Positions 1 to 6,596 of a DNA stretch of 9,720 nt are shown here, in pieces. The translations under genes and the position numbers were made by a program. This DNA comes from Thermoproteota archaeon (GTDB taxonomy: Archaea; Thermoproteota; EX4484-205; JAAOZP01): positions 1-9,720 of the forward strand of contig JAOAJQ010000035.1 of assembly GCA_026414125.1 (NCBI GenBank), read 5' to 3'. The notes beneath the pieces are model-generated. The model was given only the letters and a program-made list of their open reading frames with translations, searched no databases and was not told where the DNA came from. Position 1 is the stretch's first letter; every line of letters begins with the position of its first letter.

Positions 1-744
1 TAAGAGACAGGTCGTAAACGGGTAGTCCTCAGGCATTATCCAGCTGCCCTCAACATAAGCTATCGCTCCGCTCTTGAATTTCAACAGGGCGTGAGTATAG
101 TCGTGCGAGGAAGCGTTTCTCCTAACGTATGTCCCCCCTTGAGCGTAAACCTCTTCAACCTCTCCCATAGACCATCTCAGGAAGTCAACATCATGTATAC
201 TCATGTCTACGAAAACCCCTCCTCCCTTGTTCAAATAGTCATGCCAGTTTTCCCAAGCCCAGCTTGGAAAGGCTGACTGCCTGTAGGCCCGTGCCACGGT
301 AGGCTCACCTATCTCGCCGTCTGTTACCAGCCTCTTAGCCACCACGTATTCCCCCCAAAACCTGAGCACGTGTGCAACCATAAGCTTAAGCCCGCTGTCG
401 CCTGCTCTTTTAATCATCTCTCTCGCATCGGACAGTTTCAGAGAAATCGGTTTCTCAACAATCACATGCTTACCTTGCTCCAGACATCTGAGCACAATAT
501 CCCTATGCGTGTAAGTCGGAGTACACACGTCCACAATATCCACCGCGTCTAGGCTCAGGAAACGATCCAGATTGTTCCCGCCCTCCTGAAAACCATATGT
601 TTCCTCGAAAAACTTAGCTCTCTCCCTTTCAAGGTCGACACACGCCACGAGCTCGACTCCCGGAATCCTCCTCCATCTCTCAGCATGCGTCGACCCTATG
701 AAGCCGCATCCAACTAGGCAGACACCGGTCTTCCCGCGGCCCAT
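1..744 (-). CDS. Gfo/Idh/MocA-family dehydrogenase, inositol 2-dehydrogenase-like (C-terminus off the window edge)
   Basis: Predicted cytoplasmic NAD(P)-dependent oxidoreductase acting on a sugar or cyclic polyol. 248 codons are present without a stop; families of this type are usually 330-370 residues, so roughly 90-110 C-terminal residues lie beyond position 1. Seen: an N-terminal Rossmann motif VGCGFIG (residues 11-17), an acidic residue after beta-2 (ACVDLERE, D37) that favours NAD over NADP, the family EKP signature (97-99, catalytic Lys98), and a substrate-domain motif GGGVFVDMSIHDVD in which D180 and H184 are spaced like the catalytic Asp and His of myo-inositol 2-dehydrogenase. The DMSIHD context resembles IolG proteins more than the neighbouring paralogue does. 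The ATG at 744 is preceded by a strong Shine-Dalgarno sequence and lies 21 bp after the stop of the upstream paralogue, so the two form an operon. The family is certain; the substrate is inferred. Confidence 0.9.
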   Translation of the reverse strand, partial: MGRGKTGVCLVGCGFIGSTHAERWRRIPGVELVACVDLERERAKFFEETYGFQEGGNNLDRFLSLDAVDIVDVCTPTYTHRDIVLRCLEQGKHVIVEKPISLKLSDAREMIKRAGDSGLKLMVAHVLRFWGEYVVAKRLVTDGEIGEPTVARAYRQSAFPSWAWENWHDYLNKGGGVFVDMSIHDVDFLRWSMGEVEEVYAQGGTYVRRNASSHDYTHALLKFKSGAIAYVEGSWIMPEDYPFTTCLL

Positions 745-753
745 TTTAAAGAG

Positions 754-760
754 CCTCCTC
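754..760 (-). promoter_or_regulatory. Shine-Dalgarno site of the downstream Gfo/Idh gene
   Basis: GAGGAGG on the minus strand, 9 nt before the ATG at 744 and inside the 21-bp gap after the preceding stop codon. It fixes the start of the second gene and shows it is translated from an internal site on a shared mRNA. The first gene of the operon has no such site and appears leaderless. Confidence 0.75.
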
Positions 761-765
761 GGCTG

Positions 766-1803
766 CTACACGTTTTCCTCCTTACCCGTGCTGGCCGACC
801 TGTAGATCGCGTCTATAAGCCTCATGACTAGAACACCATGCTCAGGCAATGGTCCCGGTCTCATGTTCCTCTTTATGCATTCTACGAAATGCTTCATCTC
901 CTCCAAGTACACGTTTGCCTCCGGGCATTCTATTCCAGTCTCAACCCATTTGCCGTCGAGCTCAGTGAACTTGCAGGGCGGCGTGAGCGAGGCCCCCGCC
1001 TTGTCCCCTGACAATATGATGTTAAAAGTATCATCCTTAGTGTAAAGAGCCCAGCTTGTCTCCAGGTACATGACTCCACCCTCCTCCAGCCTTATGAGGG
1101 CGACTGCAAGATCCTCCACGTCGAAGGGCCCTCCGGGCTCAGGTATCCCCCATCCTCCGAGACACTTGTTCTGTGTCCCAAGCTTTGAGAAAGTATATCC
1201 TTTAGCAGAAACCGGCCTAGGGAAATCCTGTAGCCAGAGGGCAAGATCCAGCACGTGCGGCCCAAGGTCTATCAGCGGCCCTCCTCCTGAAAAAGCCTTA
1301 GTGGTGAACCAACTCCCCATTCCCGGTATGCCTGCTCTCCTCAGCAGAGTTATCTTAGTGAAATAAACATTGCCAAGCTCACCCCTGAGAACAATGTTTC
1401 TAATTGCTTGAGAGTCGTTCCTGAATCTCTGACACATGCCGAGCATCAGTATTTTTCCAGACTTGTTCCTAGCTTCAACCATTTTCTCCGCCTCGCCAGC
1501 ATTCATAGCCATGGGTTTCTCGCAGAAAACGTGTACACCTCTGTTTAACGCGTCTATAGTCATCTTCGCATGCAGATAGTTTGGCGTAGCTACAACCACA
1601 GCATCCGGCTGCTCCCTGTCAAGCATCTCCACGTAATCCTCGTAAACCTTCTCCACACCATGCTCCTCCGCCAAAGCCTTAGCCCTCTCAAGCCTTGTGT
1701 CAACGATTGCTGAAAGTTCAGCCTCCTCGATAGACTTTATACTGTTTGCATGCACTGCCCCTATGCACCCAGCTCCTAGTAGCCCAATCCTCAGCCTGCC
1801 CAT
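766..1803 (-). CDS. Gfo/Idh/MocA-family sugar dehydrogenase
   Basis: Predicted cytoplasmic NAD(P)-dependent sugar or polyol oxidoreductase, 345 residues, full length for the family. Seen: Rossmann motif LGAGCIG (9-15), D35 at the end of beta-2 (AIVDTRLER) favouring NAD, CEKP with Lys96 in the family signature, and the C-terminal-domain motif GGGPLIDLGPHVLDLALW with D179 and H183 in the DxxxH catalytic spacing. The open frame extends 20 codons upstream to an ATG at 1863, but ATG 1803 is chosen because the Rossmann strand begins three residues later, as in relatives, and a TATA element sits about 24 bp before it. It is the first gene of a two-gene operon with the paralogue downstream; the two share fold and motifs but differ clearly in the substrate-domain loops, so they probably act on different substrates or successive steps. 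The stop is TAG. The specific substrate cannot be read from sequence. Confidence 0.93.
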   Translation of the reverse strand: MGRLRIGLLGAGCIGAVHANSIKSIEEAELSAIVDTRLERAKALAEEHGVEKVYEDYVEMLDREQPDAVVVATPNYLHAKMTIDALNRGVHVFCEKPMAMNAGEAEKMVEARNKSGKILMLGMCQRFRNDSQAIRNIVLRGELGNVYFTKITLLRRAGIPGMGSWFTTKAFSGGGPLIDLGPHVLDLALWLQDFPRPVSAKGYTFSKLGTQNKCLGGWGIPEPGGPFDVEDLAVALIRLEEGGVMYLETSWALYTKDDTFNIILSGDKAGASLTPPCKFTELDGKWVETGIECPEANVYLEEMKHFVECIKRNMRPGPLPEHGVLVMRLIDAIYRSASTGKEENV

Positions 1804-1821
1804 GCAGTTATCTATCTGCAA

Positions 1822-1832
1822 GATATATTTAT
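1822..1832 (-). promoter_or_regulatory. TATA box of the Gfo/Idh operon
   Basis: ATAAATATATC on the minus strand, centred about 24 bp upstream of the ATG at 1803. In archaea the TATA centre lies about 25 bp before the transcription start, so the mRNA would begin at or next to the ATG (leaderless). The element lies inside the possible 20-codon N-terminal extension, which argues against that extension. Confidence 0.6.
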
Positions 1833-1910
1833 GGATTATGGCATTCTCATGGCTAAAAACCAACGAGATTCCCCCTCGGCTAAATTCGAAGTTTAAGAAG
1901 TGATAGTTGA

Positions 1911-2150
1911 GAGATGCTTAGGGAGAAAGTTTGTAGAGTCTAATGGCTAATAGACCAGAAGCCTTTAATGTCAAGGGATGTTTTAAGGCTATACGGAACC
2001 ATAATCTGCCTAAGGCTACAGTACTCGAGTGACGTTGAAAAGATTGCGGATACAATTCATATCAACAAATAACAGAGACTGAAGCTGCAGGAGCTTAAGC
2101 GAGAAGAGGCAATAGTGTTACTTCCGAAAATGAGCACAGAGTTCAGGGTT
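1911..2150 (+). pseudogene. Remnant of a HerA/DUF87-like ATPase, C-terminal part only
   Basis: Reading one frame through its stops gives a continuous run of about 80 residues that resembles the C-terminal end of HerA/FtsK-type (DUF87) DNA-translocating ATPases: a segment REKVCRV then WLIDQKP (corresponding to the 'xDQxP' strand after the ATPase core), then MSRDVLRLYGTIICLRLQ, then SSDVEKIADTI, then QRLKLQELKREEAIVLLP and STEFRV. In-frame TAA codons lie at 1941-1943 and 2070-2072. No Walker A or B region is present: the homology begins abruptly after the neighbouring promoter, so the gene is 5'-truncated as well as interrupted. All of the recognisable sequence stays in one frame, which suggests a fairly recent loss or slow decay. 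Family assignment is from motif memory, not alignment. Confidence 0.6.
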
Positions 2151-2154
2151 TTAA

Positions 2155-2673
2155 GCGCTTTTCATATTGGCTTCAATAATCCTGTCTTCATGGTTCAACC
2201 CGTATAACAATGCTTTAAGCGACCTTGGAAATATTGCTCGCAAAGGATGGGTCGCATACCTTTATAATTTCGGACAGGTTTTCACAGGTTTCCTTGTAGC
2301 ATTATTCGGGCATATCCGTCTCAATAGGATACCGTTTGTGCAGTGTCTCTGCTGCTCCATCCTGCTTTCAGCCACTGGCTTCGACCTTGTGCTCATCGCC
2401 TTCTTTCCGGAGGATGCTGGAAGAATACATATGGTGATGTCAGCAATATTCTTCATCTCAATAATTCTCGTCATGCTTTCATACGGCTTATGTTTCAAGC
2501 GTTTGGGTTCACCGGCGACGGGTGCAACTGCCTTCCTACCGGGCTTCATCTCCATATTGGTCTGGATAGTTGAATGGCCCTAGCGTAGTGTTGCCATACA
2601 GGAGACTCTCGCTTCGCTGGCAGCCTCCACATGGCTGATAACAGTTTCGCTGCGGGGCTTAGAGAATGCTTGA
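2155..2673 (+). pseudogene. DUF998-family membrane protein, 5'-truncated and interrupted by an in-frame TAG
   Basis: DUF998 proteins are multi-helix membrane proteins of unknown function, usually about 180-200 residues. Here the frame opens with ILASIILSSWF and the hallmark NNALSDLGN, followed by a hydrophobic segment (FGQVFTGFLVALFGHI), a second (CSILLSATGFDLVLIAFFPED, with the family FPED motif), then HMVMSAIFFISIILVMLSYG and GFISILVWIVEWP. A TAG at 2581-2583 stops it after 138 codons, but the same frame continues for 29 codons as RSVAIQETLASLAAS and TWLITVSLRGL, matching the usual final helix with its 'xAIxE' start, up to TGA at 2671. The first helix and start codon are missing: a TAA lies at 2152, and the only start-like codon is TTG 2167. 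The DUF998 homology begins exactly where the ATPase remnant ends. A shortened functional protein from TTG 2167 is possible but unlikely. Confidence 0.75.
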
Positions 2674-2679
2674 AACCTG

Positions 2680-4167
2680 TTAAACCAGGATGTTAGGATA
2701 GTTCGCGTATTCCGACAGATACTCGGGTATCACATTGCTCTTAACGATGTCACGGTAAACGTAGGCGCTCGGCCTCGGATACCTTTTCTTAGTATTCATA
2801 TCCACGTATATCAGGCCGAATCTTTTACTGAAGCCAGAGGCCCATTCAAGGTTGTCTATCAGGCTCCAGTGAAGATATCCGATCACGTTTAAACCATCAT
2901 CCTTAATAGCCTTCAAAAGATTGTGCAAGTGGGAGACGATGAACCATGTCCGATACCTGTCTTTAGAGTCAGCTATACCGTTTTCCGCTACTATGAGCGG
3001 TTTCTCATATTCCTTGTAAATGCTTAGCGCCCTCCTGATTCCTTCAGGATGTATCTCCCAACCTGTTTCCGTGGTGGGCCTCCCTGCTGCCGACTTCGAA
3101 TCTGACTGACAGGCGAACCCGTAGTTACTCACAGCCTCAAAATAAGGAGGATTGTCAATATGCTTGACAACATTCCTCGTATAATAGTTAACCCCTATCC
3201 AGTCAACCCTATTCCCCAGATCGTCTCTCTTCGTCTCCTCCTGGGTCAAACCCGTTTTTAAAACCCCGTCGATTACGGCTTTGAAAAACCATTTCGTCGA
3301 ATACTCGTCGCATGCTTCAGCAGCCTTCCTGTCTTCTTCAGAGTCTGTAAGGGGCTCCGCGGGGCTCGTAGCATATATTATCCCAACCTTTGCTTTCCTT
3401 CCTACAATCCTCTTTATCTGATCGTATGCCCTGGCGTGTGCCTGAGTAAGGTTGAAAGCCACTTGGGCAACCGCGTTCACATTCCTTAAGCCTGGTGGAA
3501 AATTACCGCCCAAGTATCCTGTGCTCCACGTGACATTCGGCTCATTCATCGTACTCCACATGTCTACGATATCATGGTACTTCCATGCGACGTAGGCTGC
3601 GAACTTGGCGAACTCTACAATGGTGTCTTCGTCAAACCATCCCCTCGGCCCCTCTTTAAGGCCAGTATCCCTAACTATTATAGGGTTGTGGACCCATGTT
3701 GGAAGCGGCCAATGATAGAGGTTTAGTATCAGCTTCATCCCCCTCTCCTTCAGGTCTCTGAAAATCTTCCCGTAGTGTTTAACCGCCTGCTTGTTAGCCA
3801 GATCGTCGAGCTTTCTAAGGCTTTGCTCGCTGACCTCCACATCCTTTATTCCCTCACTGTCAGAAACCACTGAAACCTTAACCTCGCGGGTCGGCTTGGG
3901 GAAAACCCTGCTCCATTCGGGGTTTGTACGCCAAGTATTCAGACCAATCCATTCAGCCCAGCCGTGGTCAACCCTGTAGAGGTCCCAGTAGCCAGGCCCG
4001 TTCTCAGGCAGGTCTCCGCTTACAATCTTGGATTTTATGTTTTTCTCGTCGTGAAGCCAGATGTACCAGTCACTGTTTGAATCAAGAGACACTTTAGAAC
4101 CGCCCATTTCATATTGGAAGGCAGCCATGGATATTCCCCACATGAATCCCTTCGGGAACTTGTTCAT
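2680..4167 (-). CDS. GH1 beta-glycosidase (LacS-type beta-galactosidase/beta-glucosidase)
   Basis: Retaining glycoside hydrolase of family 1, cytoplasmic (no signal peptide), expected to release terminal beta-linked glucose, galactose or related sugars from small glycosides. 495 residues, close to Sulfolobus LacS. Seen, numbered from the chosen start: N-terminal FPKGFMWGISMAAFQYEMGG matching the family opening; LYHWPLP (His152); TMNEPN with acid/base Glu209; VGIIYA; WIGVNYYTRNVV; VAENG with nucleophile Glu395; and the C-terminal block HWSLIDNLEWASGF plus KRFGLIYVD. These agree in order and spacing with LacS (E206, E387). The frame extends 8 codons further to a TTG at 4191, but ATG 4167 aligns with LacS and a TATA element overlaps that TTG, so the upstream start is rejected. 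It diverges from the dehydrogenase genes at 4356 and ends 6 bp from the DUF998 pseudogene. Substrate preference is not readable. Confidence 0.95.
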   Translation of the reverse strand: MNKFPKGFMWGISMAAFQYEMGGSKVSLDSNSDWYIWLHDEKNIKSKIVSGDLPENGPGYWDLYRVDHGWAEWIGLNTWRTNPEWSRVFPKPTREVKVSVVSDSEGIKDVEVSEQSLRKLDDLANKQAVKHYGKIFRDLKERGMKLILNLYHWPLPTWVHNPIIVRDTGLKEGPRGWFDEDTIVEFAKFAAYVAWKYHDIVDMWSTMNEPNVTWSTGYLGGNFPPGLRNVNAVAQVAFNLTQAHARAYDQIKRIVGRKAKVGIIYATSPAEPLTDSEEDRKAAEACDEYSTKWFFKAVIDGVLKTGLTQEETKRDDLGNRVDWIGVNYYTRNVVKHIDNPPYFEAVSNYGFACQSDSKSAAGRPTTETGWEIHPEGIRRALSIYKEYEKPLIVAENGIADSKDRYRTWFIVSHLHNLLKAIKDDGLNVIGYLHWSLIDNLEWASGFSKRFGLIYVDMNTKKRYPRPSAYVYRDIVKSNVIPEYLSEYANYPNILV

Positions 4168-4190
4168 TTCGAAGAACCTAACTCTTTTCA

Positions 4191-4200
4191 ATTATATAAG
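4191..4200 (-). promoter_or_regulatory. TATA box of the GH1 glycosidase gene
   Basis: CTTATATAAT on the minus strand, centred about 28 bp before the ATG at 4167, predicting transcription from about 4170 and a leader of only a few bases. It is the best TATA match in the window and sits back to back with the promoter of the divergent dehydrogenase. Confidence 0.7.
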
Positions 4201-4324
4201 TTTATGGGTTTGTTTGGACAACCATTTTTTCAATAGTCAACTTTTTAGATGTTTCGACAGGAGTAAAAGACGATGAGGTTACGCGGGCGCGGTTGCTCCG
4301 AATGATGCTCGCCAAACGAATAAC

Positions 4325-4333
4325 TCTTATATG
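4325..4333 (+). promoter_or_regulatory. TATA box of the first zinc dehydrogenase
   Basis: TCTTATATG on the plus strand, centred about 27 bp before the ATG at 4356, predicting a leaderless mRNA. About 125 bp separate it from the oppositely oriented glycosidase TATA box, enough room for a shared regulator to bind, though no convincing operator palindrome was seen. Confidence 0.6.
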
Positions 4334-4355
4334 TATGGGTTGCTTATAGTTCAGC

Positions 4356-5378
4356 ATGAAGGCTGCATCCCTGTTTGGAGTCGGAGACCTAAGGATAGTC
4401 GAGAAGGATATTCCTAAGATATCTGAAGACGAAGTTCTCATACAGGTTGGCGCATGCGGAATATGCGGCACCGACCTGCATTTCTTCAAGGGGGAGTGGA
4501 AGGTTAACACGCCATTAGTCTTGGGTCACGAGTTCTCAGGCACCGTTGTTCAAACAGGCTCTCAAGTAGTTACTGTTCGAAGCGGAGACCGCGTTGTAGT
4601 GGAGCCGAATATAGTATGCGGGAAATGCAAATACTGCAGGATGAGCGAGAGGAACTTCTTCTGCGAAAACCTTCAGGCAATAGGCGTCACAATCGACGGT
4701 GCTTTCGCAGATTACGTTAAGGCTCCTGAACGGAACGTGTACAGGTTTCCCAGCTGGATGTCGATGGAGGAGGCTGCTTTAATCGAGCCTTTAGCATGCA
4801 TAATCAGGGGTCTTGACAACGTTAAGATTCCTGTAGCGAGCAGAGTGGCGGTTGTCGGAACCGGGCCGATAGGCCTGCTCATGATTCAAATGGTTAAACA
4901 CTACGGTGCAGCGAAGATCATTGCTTTAGACGTTGTTGATGAGAGGCTTAAGCTGGCGGAGGAGCTTGGAGCAACCCGCGTCGTGAACATTGGGAAAGAA
5001 GACCCTGAGAAGGCTGTTCTAGAAGAGACTGAAGGAATGGGGGCTGATGTTTCAATCGAGTGTGTCGGAAGCTCCTCAGCTATAGGCGAGGCGTTCAAGC
5101 TTACTAGGAGAGGAGGCAGGCTGCTGATATTCGGAGTTGCTCCCGAGCATGATTTTTGGCAGGTTAAGCCGTTCGAGATCTACGATAAGGAAGTATCTAT
5201 ATTCTCCTCCTACCGGAGCCCATACACTTTTCAAAGGGCTGTGAACATCGCCTCTTCAGGGAGGCTGAAGCTTAAACCAGTAATATCGCACATTCACAGG
5301 CTTGACGAGATAGTTGAGGTTTTCAACGGGCTGGCCAGCCGGAGGAAGCAGGCGATAAAGGTTCTGATAAAACCCTAG
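4356..5378 (+). CDS. Zinc-dependent medium-chain dehydrogenase (sorbitol/threonine dehydrogenase type)
   Basis: NAD-dependent oxidation of a secondary alcohol on a sugar, polyol or hydroxy-amino acid; 340 residues, normal for the family. Seen: catalytic-zinc ligands in ACGICGTD (C34, C37), GHEFSG (H58, E59) and IEPLAC (E144); an intact structural-zinc lobe with C88, C91, C94 and C103; Rossmann motif VVGTGPIG (G168, G170, G173); and D192 in LDVVDERL, favouring NAD. The C-terminal half contains the usual RRGGRLLIFGV segment. Start ATG 4356 is supported by a TATA element about 27 bp upstream. It is followed after 72 bp by a second, shorter dehydrogenase of the same superfamily and is divergent from a beta-glycosidase, which points to sugar or polyol oxidation rather than amino-acid metabolism. 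Threonine 3-dehydrogenase is an alternative reading. The stop is TAG. Confidence 0.9.
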   Translation: MKAASLFGVGDLRIVEKDIPKISEDEVLIQVGACGICGTDLHFFKGEWKVNTPLVLGHEFSGTVVQTGSQVVTVRSGDRVVVEPNIVCGKCKYCRMSERNFFCENLQAIGVTIDGAFADYVKAPERNVYRFPSWMSMEEAALIEPLACIIRGLDNVKIPVASRVAVVGTGPIGLLMIQMVKHYGAAKIIALDVVDERLKLAEELGATRVVNIGKEDPEKAVLEETEGMGADVSIECVGSSSAIGEAFKLTRRGGRLLIFGVAPEHDFWQVKPFEIYDKEVSIFSSYRSPYTFQRAVNIASSGRLKLKPVISHIHRLDEIVEVFNGLASRRKQAIKVLIKP

Positions 5379-5420
5379 GTTTTAAAGAGTCGAATGCTAA
5401 AAAAGGCAAGTAATAAAAAC

Positions 5421-5428
5421 TTTTTATG
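5421..5428 (+). promoter_or_regulatory. TATA box of the second zinc dehydrogenase
   Basis: TTTTTATG on the plus strand, centred about 26 bp before the ATG at 5451, in the AT-rich 72-bp gap between the two dehydrogenase genes. It suggests the second gene has its own leaderless transcript. Readthrough from the first gene is also possible. The element lies within the rejected N-terminal extension. Confidence 0.5.
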
Positions 5429-5450
5429 TTTAAAAAAACAGCGTAACCCC

Positions 5451-6401
5451 ATGAGGAGAAAGGTTGCAGTCCTTGTTGAAAAAGGGAGAATAGATATTGT
5501 TGAAGAAGAAATCCCGAGCTTAGGTAAGGAGGATGTGCTGATCAAAGTTAGGGCTTGCGGCATATGCACCGGTGACCTTTACGGTTTCTCAGGCTATCCT
5601 GTTTGGTTTAAACTACCTTCCCCATTAGGCCATGAGCCCGCGGGGGAGGTTGTTGAAGCTGGAGCCAACGTGACGAGATTTTCAAAGGGGGACCGTGTTG
5701 CTGCATTAGGAGGCCCAGGCTTCTCTGACTTTGTCTTAGTGAATGAAAGCCAGGTGGAAAAGATACCGGATAATGTTCCCTTCGAATACGCGATAGGGGA
5801 GCCACTTGCCTGCGTAGTCAACGCTGTGAGGCTTGTTAATCCGAAGTTTGGCGACAATGTTGCGGTGGTTGGCACCGGCTTCATGGGGCTGCTTCTCATT
5901 CAGGCGTTGGGCCGTCTGTGTTTAAGAAACCTGGTTGGCATCGACGTGATCAATGAGAGGCTTAGGCTTGCCGAGCACTATGGGGCAAGCATTGCTTTGA
6001 ATCCGAAGGAGAAGGATGTTGGAGAGGAAACACTTGCCATAACGGAGGGTAAAGGGTTTGACATAGTGATAGAGGCTACTGGAAACCCGGGGGGCGTTGG
6101 ACTGGCAACCAAGTTGGTGAAACAGAAAGGTAGGCTGGCGATATTCAGCTACCATCCTAACCCTGTTTCAGTAGACCTGAGGGAATGGGATTCGAAAGGA
6201 TTGGAAGTAATAATGACAAGCCCCTCTAGAGCAGAGGACATGAGGGAGAATTTTAAAATAGCGGTAGGAATGCTTTCTAAGGGAGTGTTTAATCTTGAGA
6301 GGCTTATTACTCACAAGTGGATCCTCAACGATATTCAGAAAGCTTTTGAATATGCGTCTAAGAAACCGTCAGACTACATAAAGGGAGTTATAATACCCTG
6401 A
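5451..6401 (+). CDS. Zinc-binding medium-chain dehydrogenase lacking the structural-zinc lobe
   Basis: Probable NAD-dependent sugar/polyol dehydrogenase of 316 residues, shorter than its neighbour. Seen: catalytic-zinc region ACGICTGD (C36, C39), GHEPAGE (H61, E62) and GEPLAC (E117); Rossmann motif VVGTGFMG (G141, G143, G146); D165 in GIDVINERL, favouring NAD; and KQKGRLAIFSYH in the C-terminal part. Between RVAALGG and FSDFVLV the loop that normally carries four structural-zinc cysteines is absent, which accounts for most of the size difference; human-type sorbitol dehydrogenases also lack structural zinc. The open frame reaches back to ATG 5394, adding 19 residues, but ATG 5451 fits the family N-terminus (RRKVAVLVEKG) and the TATA position. 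It shares motifs such as ERLRLAE with the preceding gene, so they are distant tandem paralogues. Thermotoga inositol catabolism uses a zinc-dehydrogenase (IolM) beside IolG, a possible parallel. The stop is TGA. Confidence 0.88.
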   Translation: MRRKVAVLVEKGRIDIVEEEIPSLGKEDVLIKVRACGICTGDLYGFSGYPVWFKLPSPLGHEPAGEVVEAGANVTRFSKGDRVAALGGPGFSDFVLVNESQVEKIPDNVPFEYAIGEPLACVVNAVRLVNPKFGDNVAVVGTGFMGLLLIQALGRLCLRNLVGIDVINERLRLAEHYGASIALNPKEKDVGEETLAITEGKGFDIVIEATGNPGGVGLATKLVKQKGRLAIFSYHPNPVSVDLREWDSKGLEVIMTSPSRAEDMRENFKIAVGMLSKGVFNLERLITHKWILNDIQKAFEYASKKPSDYIKGVIIP

Positions 6402-6402
6402 G

Positions 6403-6431
6403 TTTCTAAAGGCGGGCTGCTTGTTTAGAAA
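6403..6431. repeat. Perfect 8-bp inverted repeat after the dehydrogenase stop codon
   Basis: TTTCTAAA at 6403-6410 and its exact reverse complement TTTAGAAA at 6424-6431 flank a 13-base GC-richer spacer. The first arm begins 2 bases after the TGA of the second dehydrogenase. It could form a weak hairpin at the 3' end of that mRNA, or be a protein-binding palindrome. The arms are AT-rich, so a strong intrinsic terminator is not implied. Confidence 0.4.
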
Positions 6432-6596
6432 AAGGCCAGCCGGGTTCTAAGCATCTCCTCATTTATGGCTTTTGATGAATAGTTCTTTGTTTCGCTAGGC
6501 TCGCCTGCCTTATGGCAATAACTTCAAAATCCTCAAGCAGGCTATCTGTTATTTTCTTGCCTAGTTTTTCCTGAATCTGGAAAAATGCTGAAGGAC
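6432..6596. other. Intergenic gap between convergent genes; untraced open stretch on the minus strand
   Basis: This stretch separates the second dehydrogenase from topoisomerase IB. On the minus strand a 45-codon frame (6463-6600) directly after a TAA reads like protein (for example QIQEKLGKKITDSLLEDF) but has no ATG, GTG or TTG start, so it is not called as a gene. It may be the tail of a lost gene. No terminator-like T-run or RNA gene was recognised. Confidence 0.4.

Noticed and set aside
1070..1366. Plus-strand open frame opposite the Gfo/Idh gene
   Set aside because: It is antisense to the intact Gfo/Idh coding sequence, with no promoter, ribosome site or recognisable domain.
2130..2200. 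Single-base frameshift joining ATG 2130 (MSTEFRVLSA) to the DUF998 frame in the TTTT run near 2159-2162
   Set aside because: It would produce a plausible short start, but STEFRV fits the ATPase remnant better and the usual first DUF998 helix would still be too short.
2262..2555. Minus-strand open frame opposite the DUF998 remnant
   Set aside because: The plus strand shows clear DUF998 motifs and hydrophobic helices; the reverse frame has no family resemblance.
2581..2583. TAG decoded as pyrrolysine
   Set aside because: TAG is the normal stop of at least five genes in this window, and the gene also lacks its N-terminus, so decay is the simpler explanation.
4276..4320. tRNA-like GC-rich stretch between the divergent genes
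   Set aside because: No cloverleaf, no TTCGA-type T-loop and no acceptor pairing could be made.
4202..4510. Minus-strand open frame crossing the divergent promoter region and the start of the first dehydrogenase
   Set aside because: It overlaps the dehydrogenase N-terminus and both promoters, has no motif, and has a low-complexity serine/threonine-rich composition.
6470..6575. C/D-box small RNA (TTGATGA near 6471 and CTGA near 6571)
   Set aside because: The boxes are about 100 nt apart, the first lacks the purine, and no paired internal D'/C' boxes were found.
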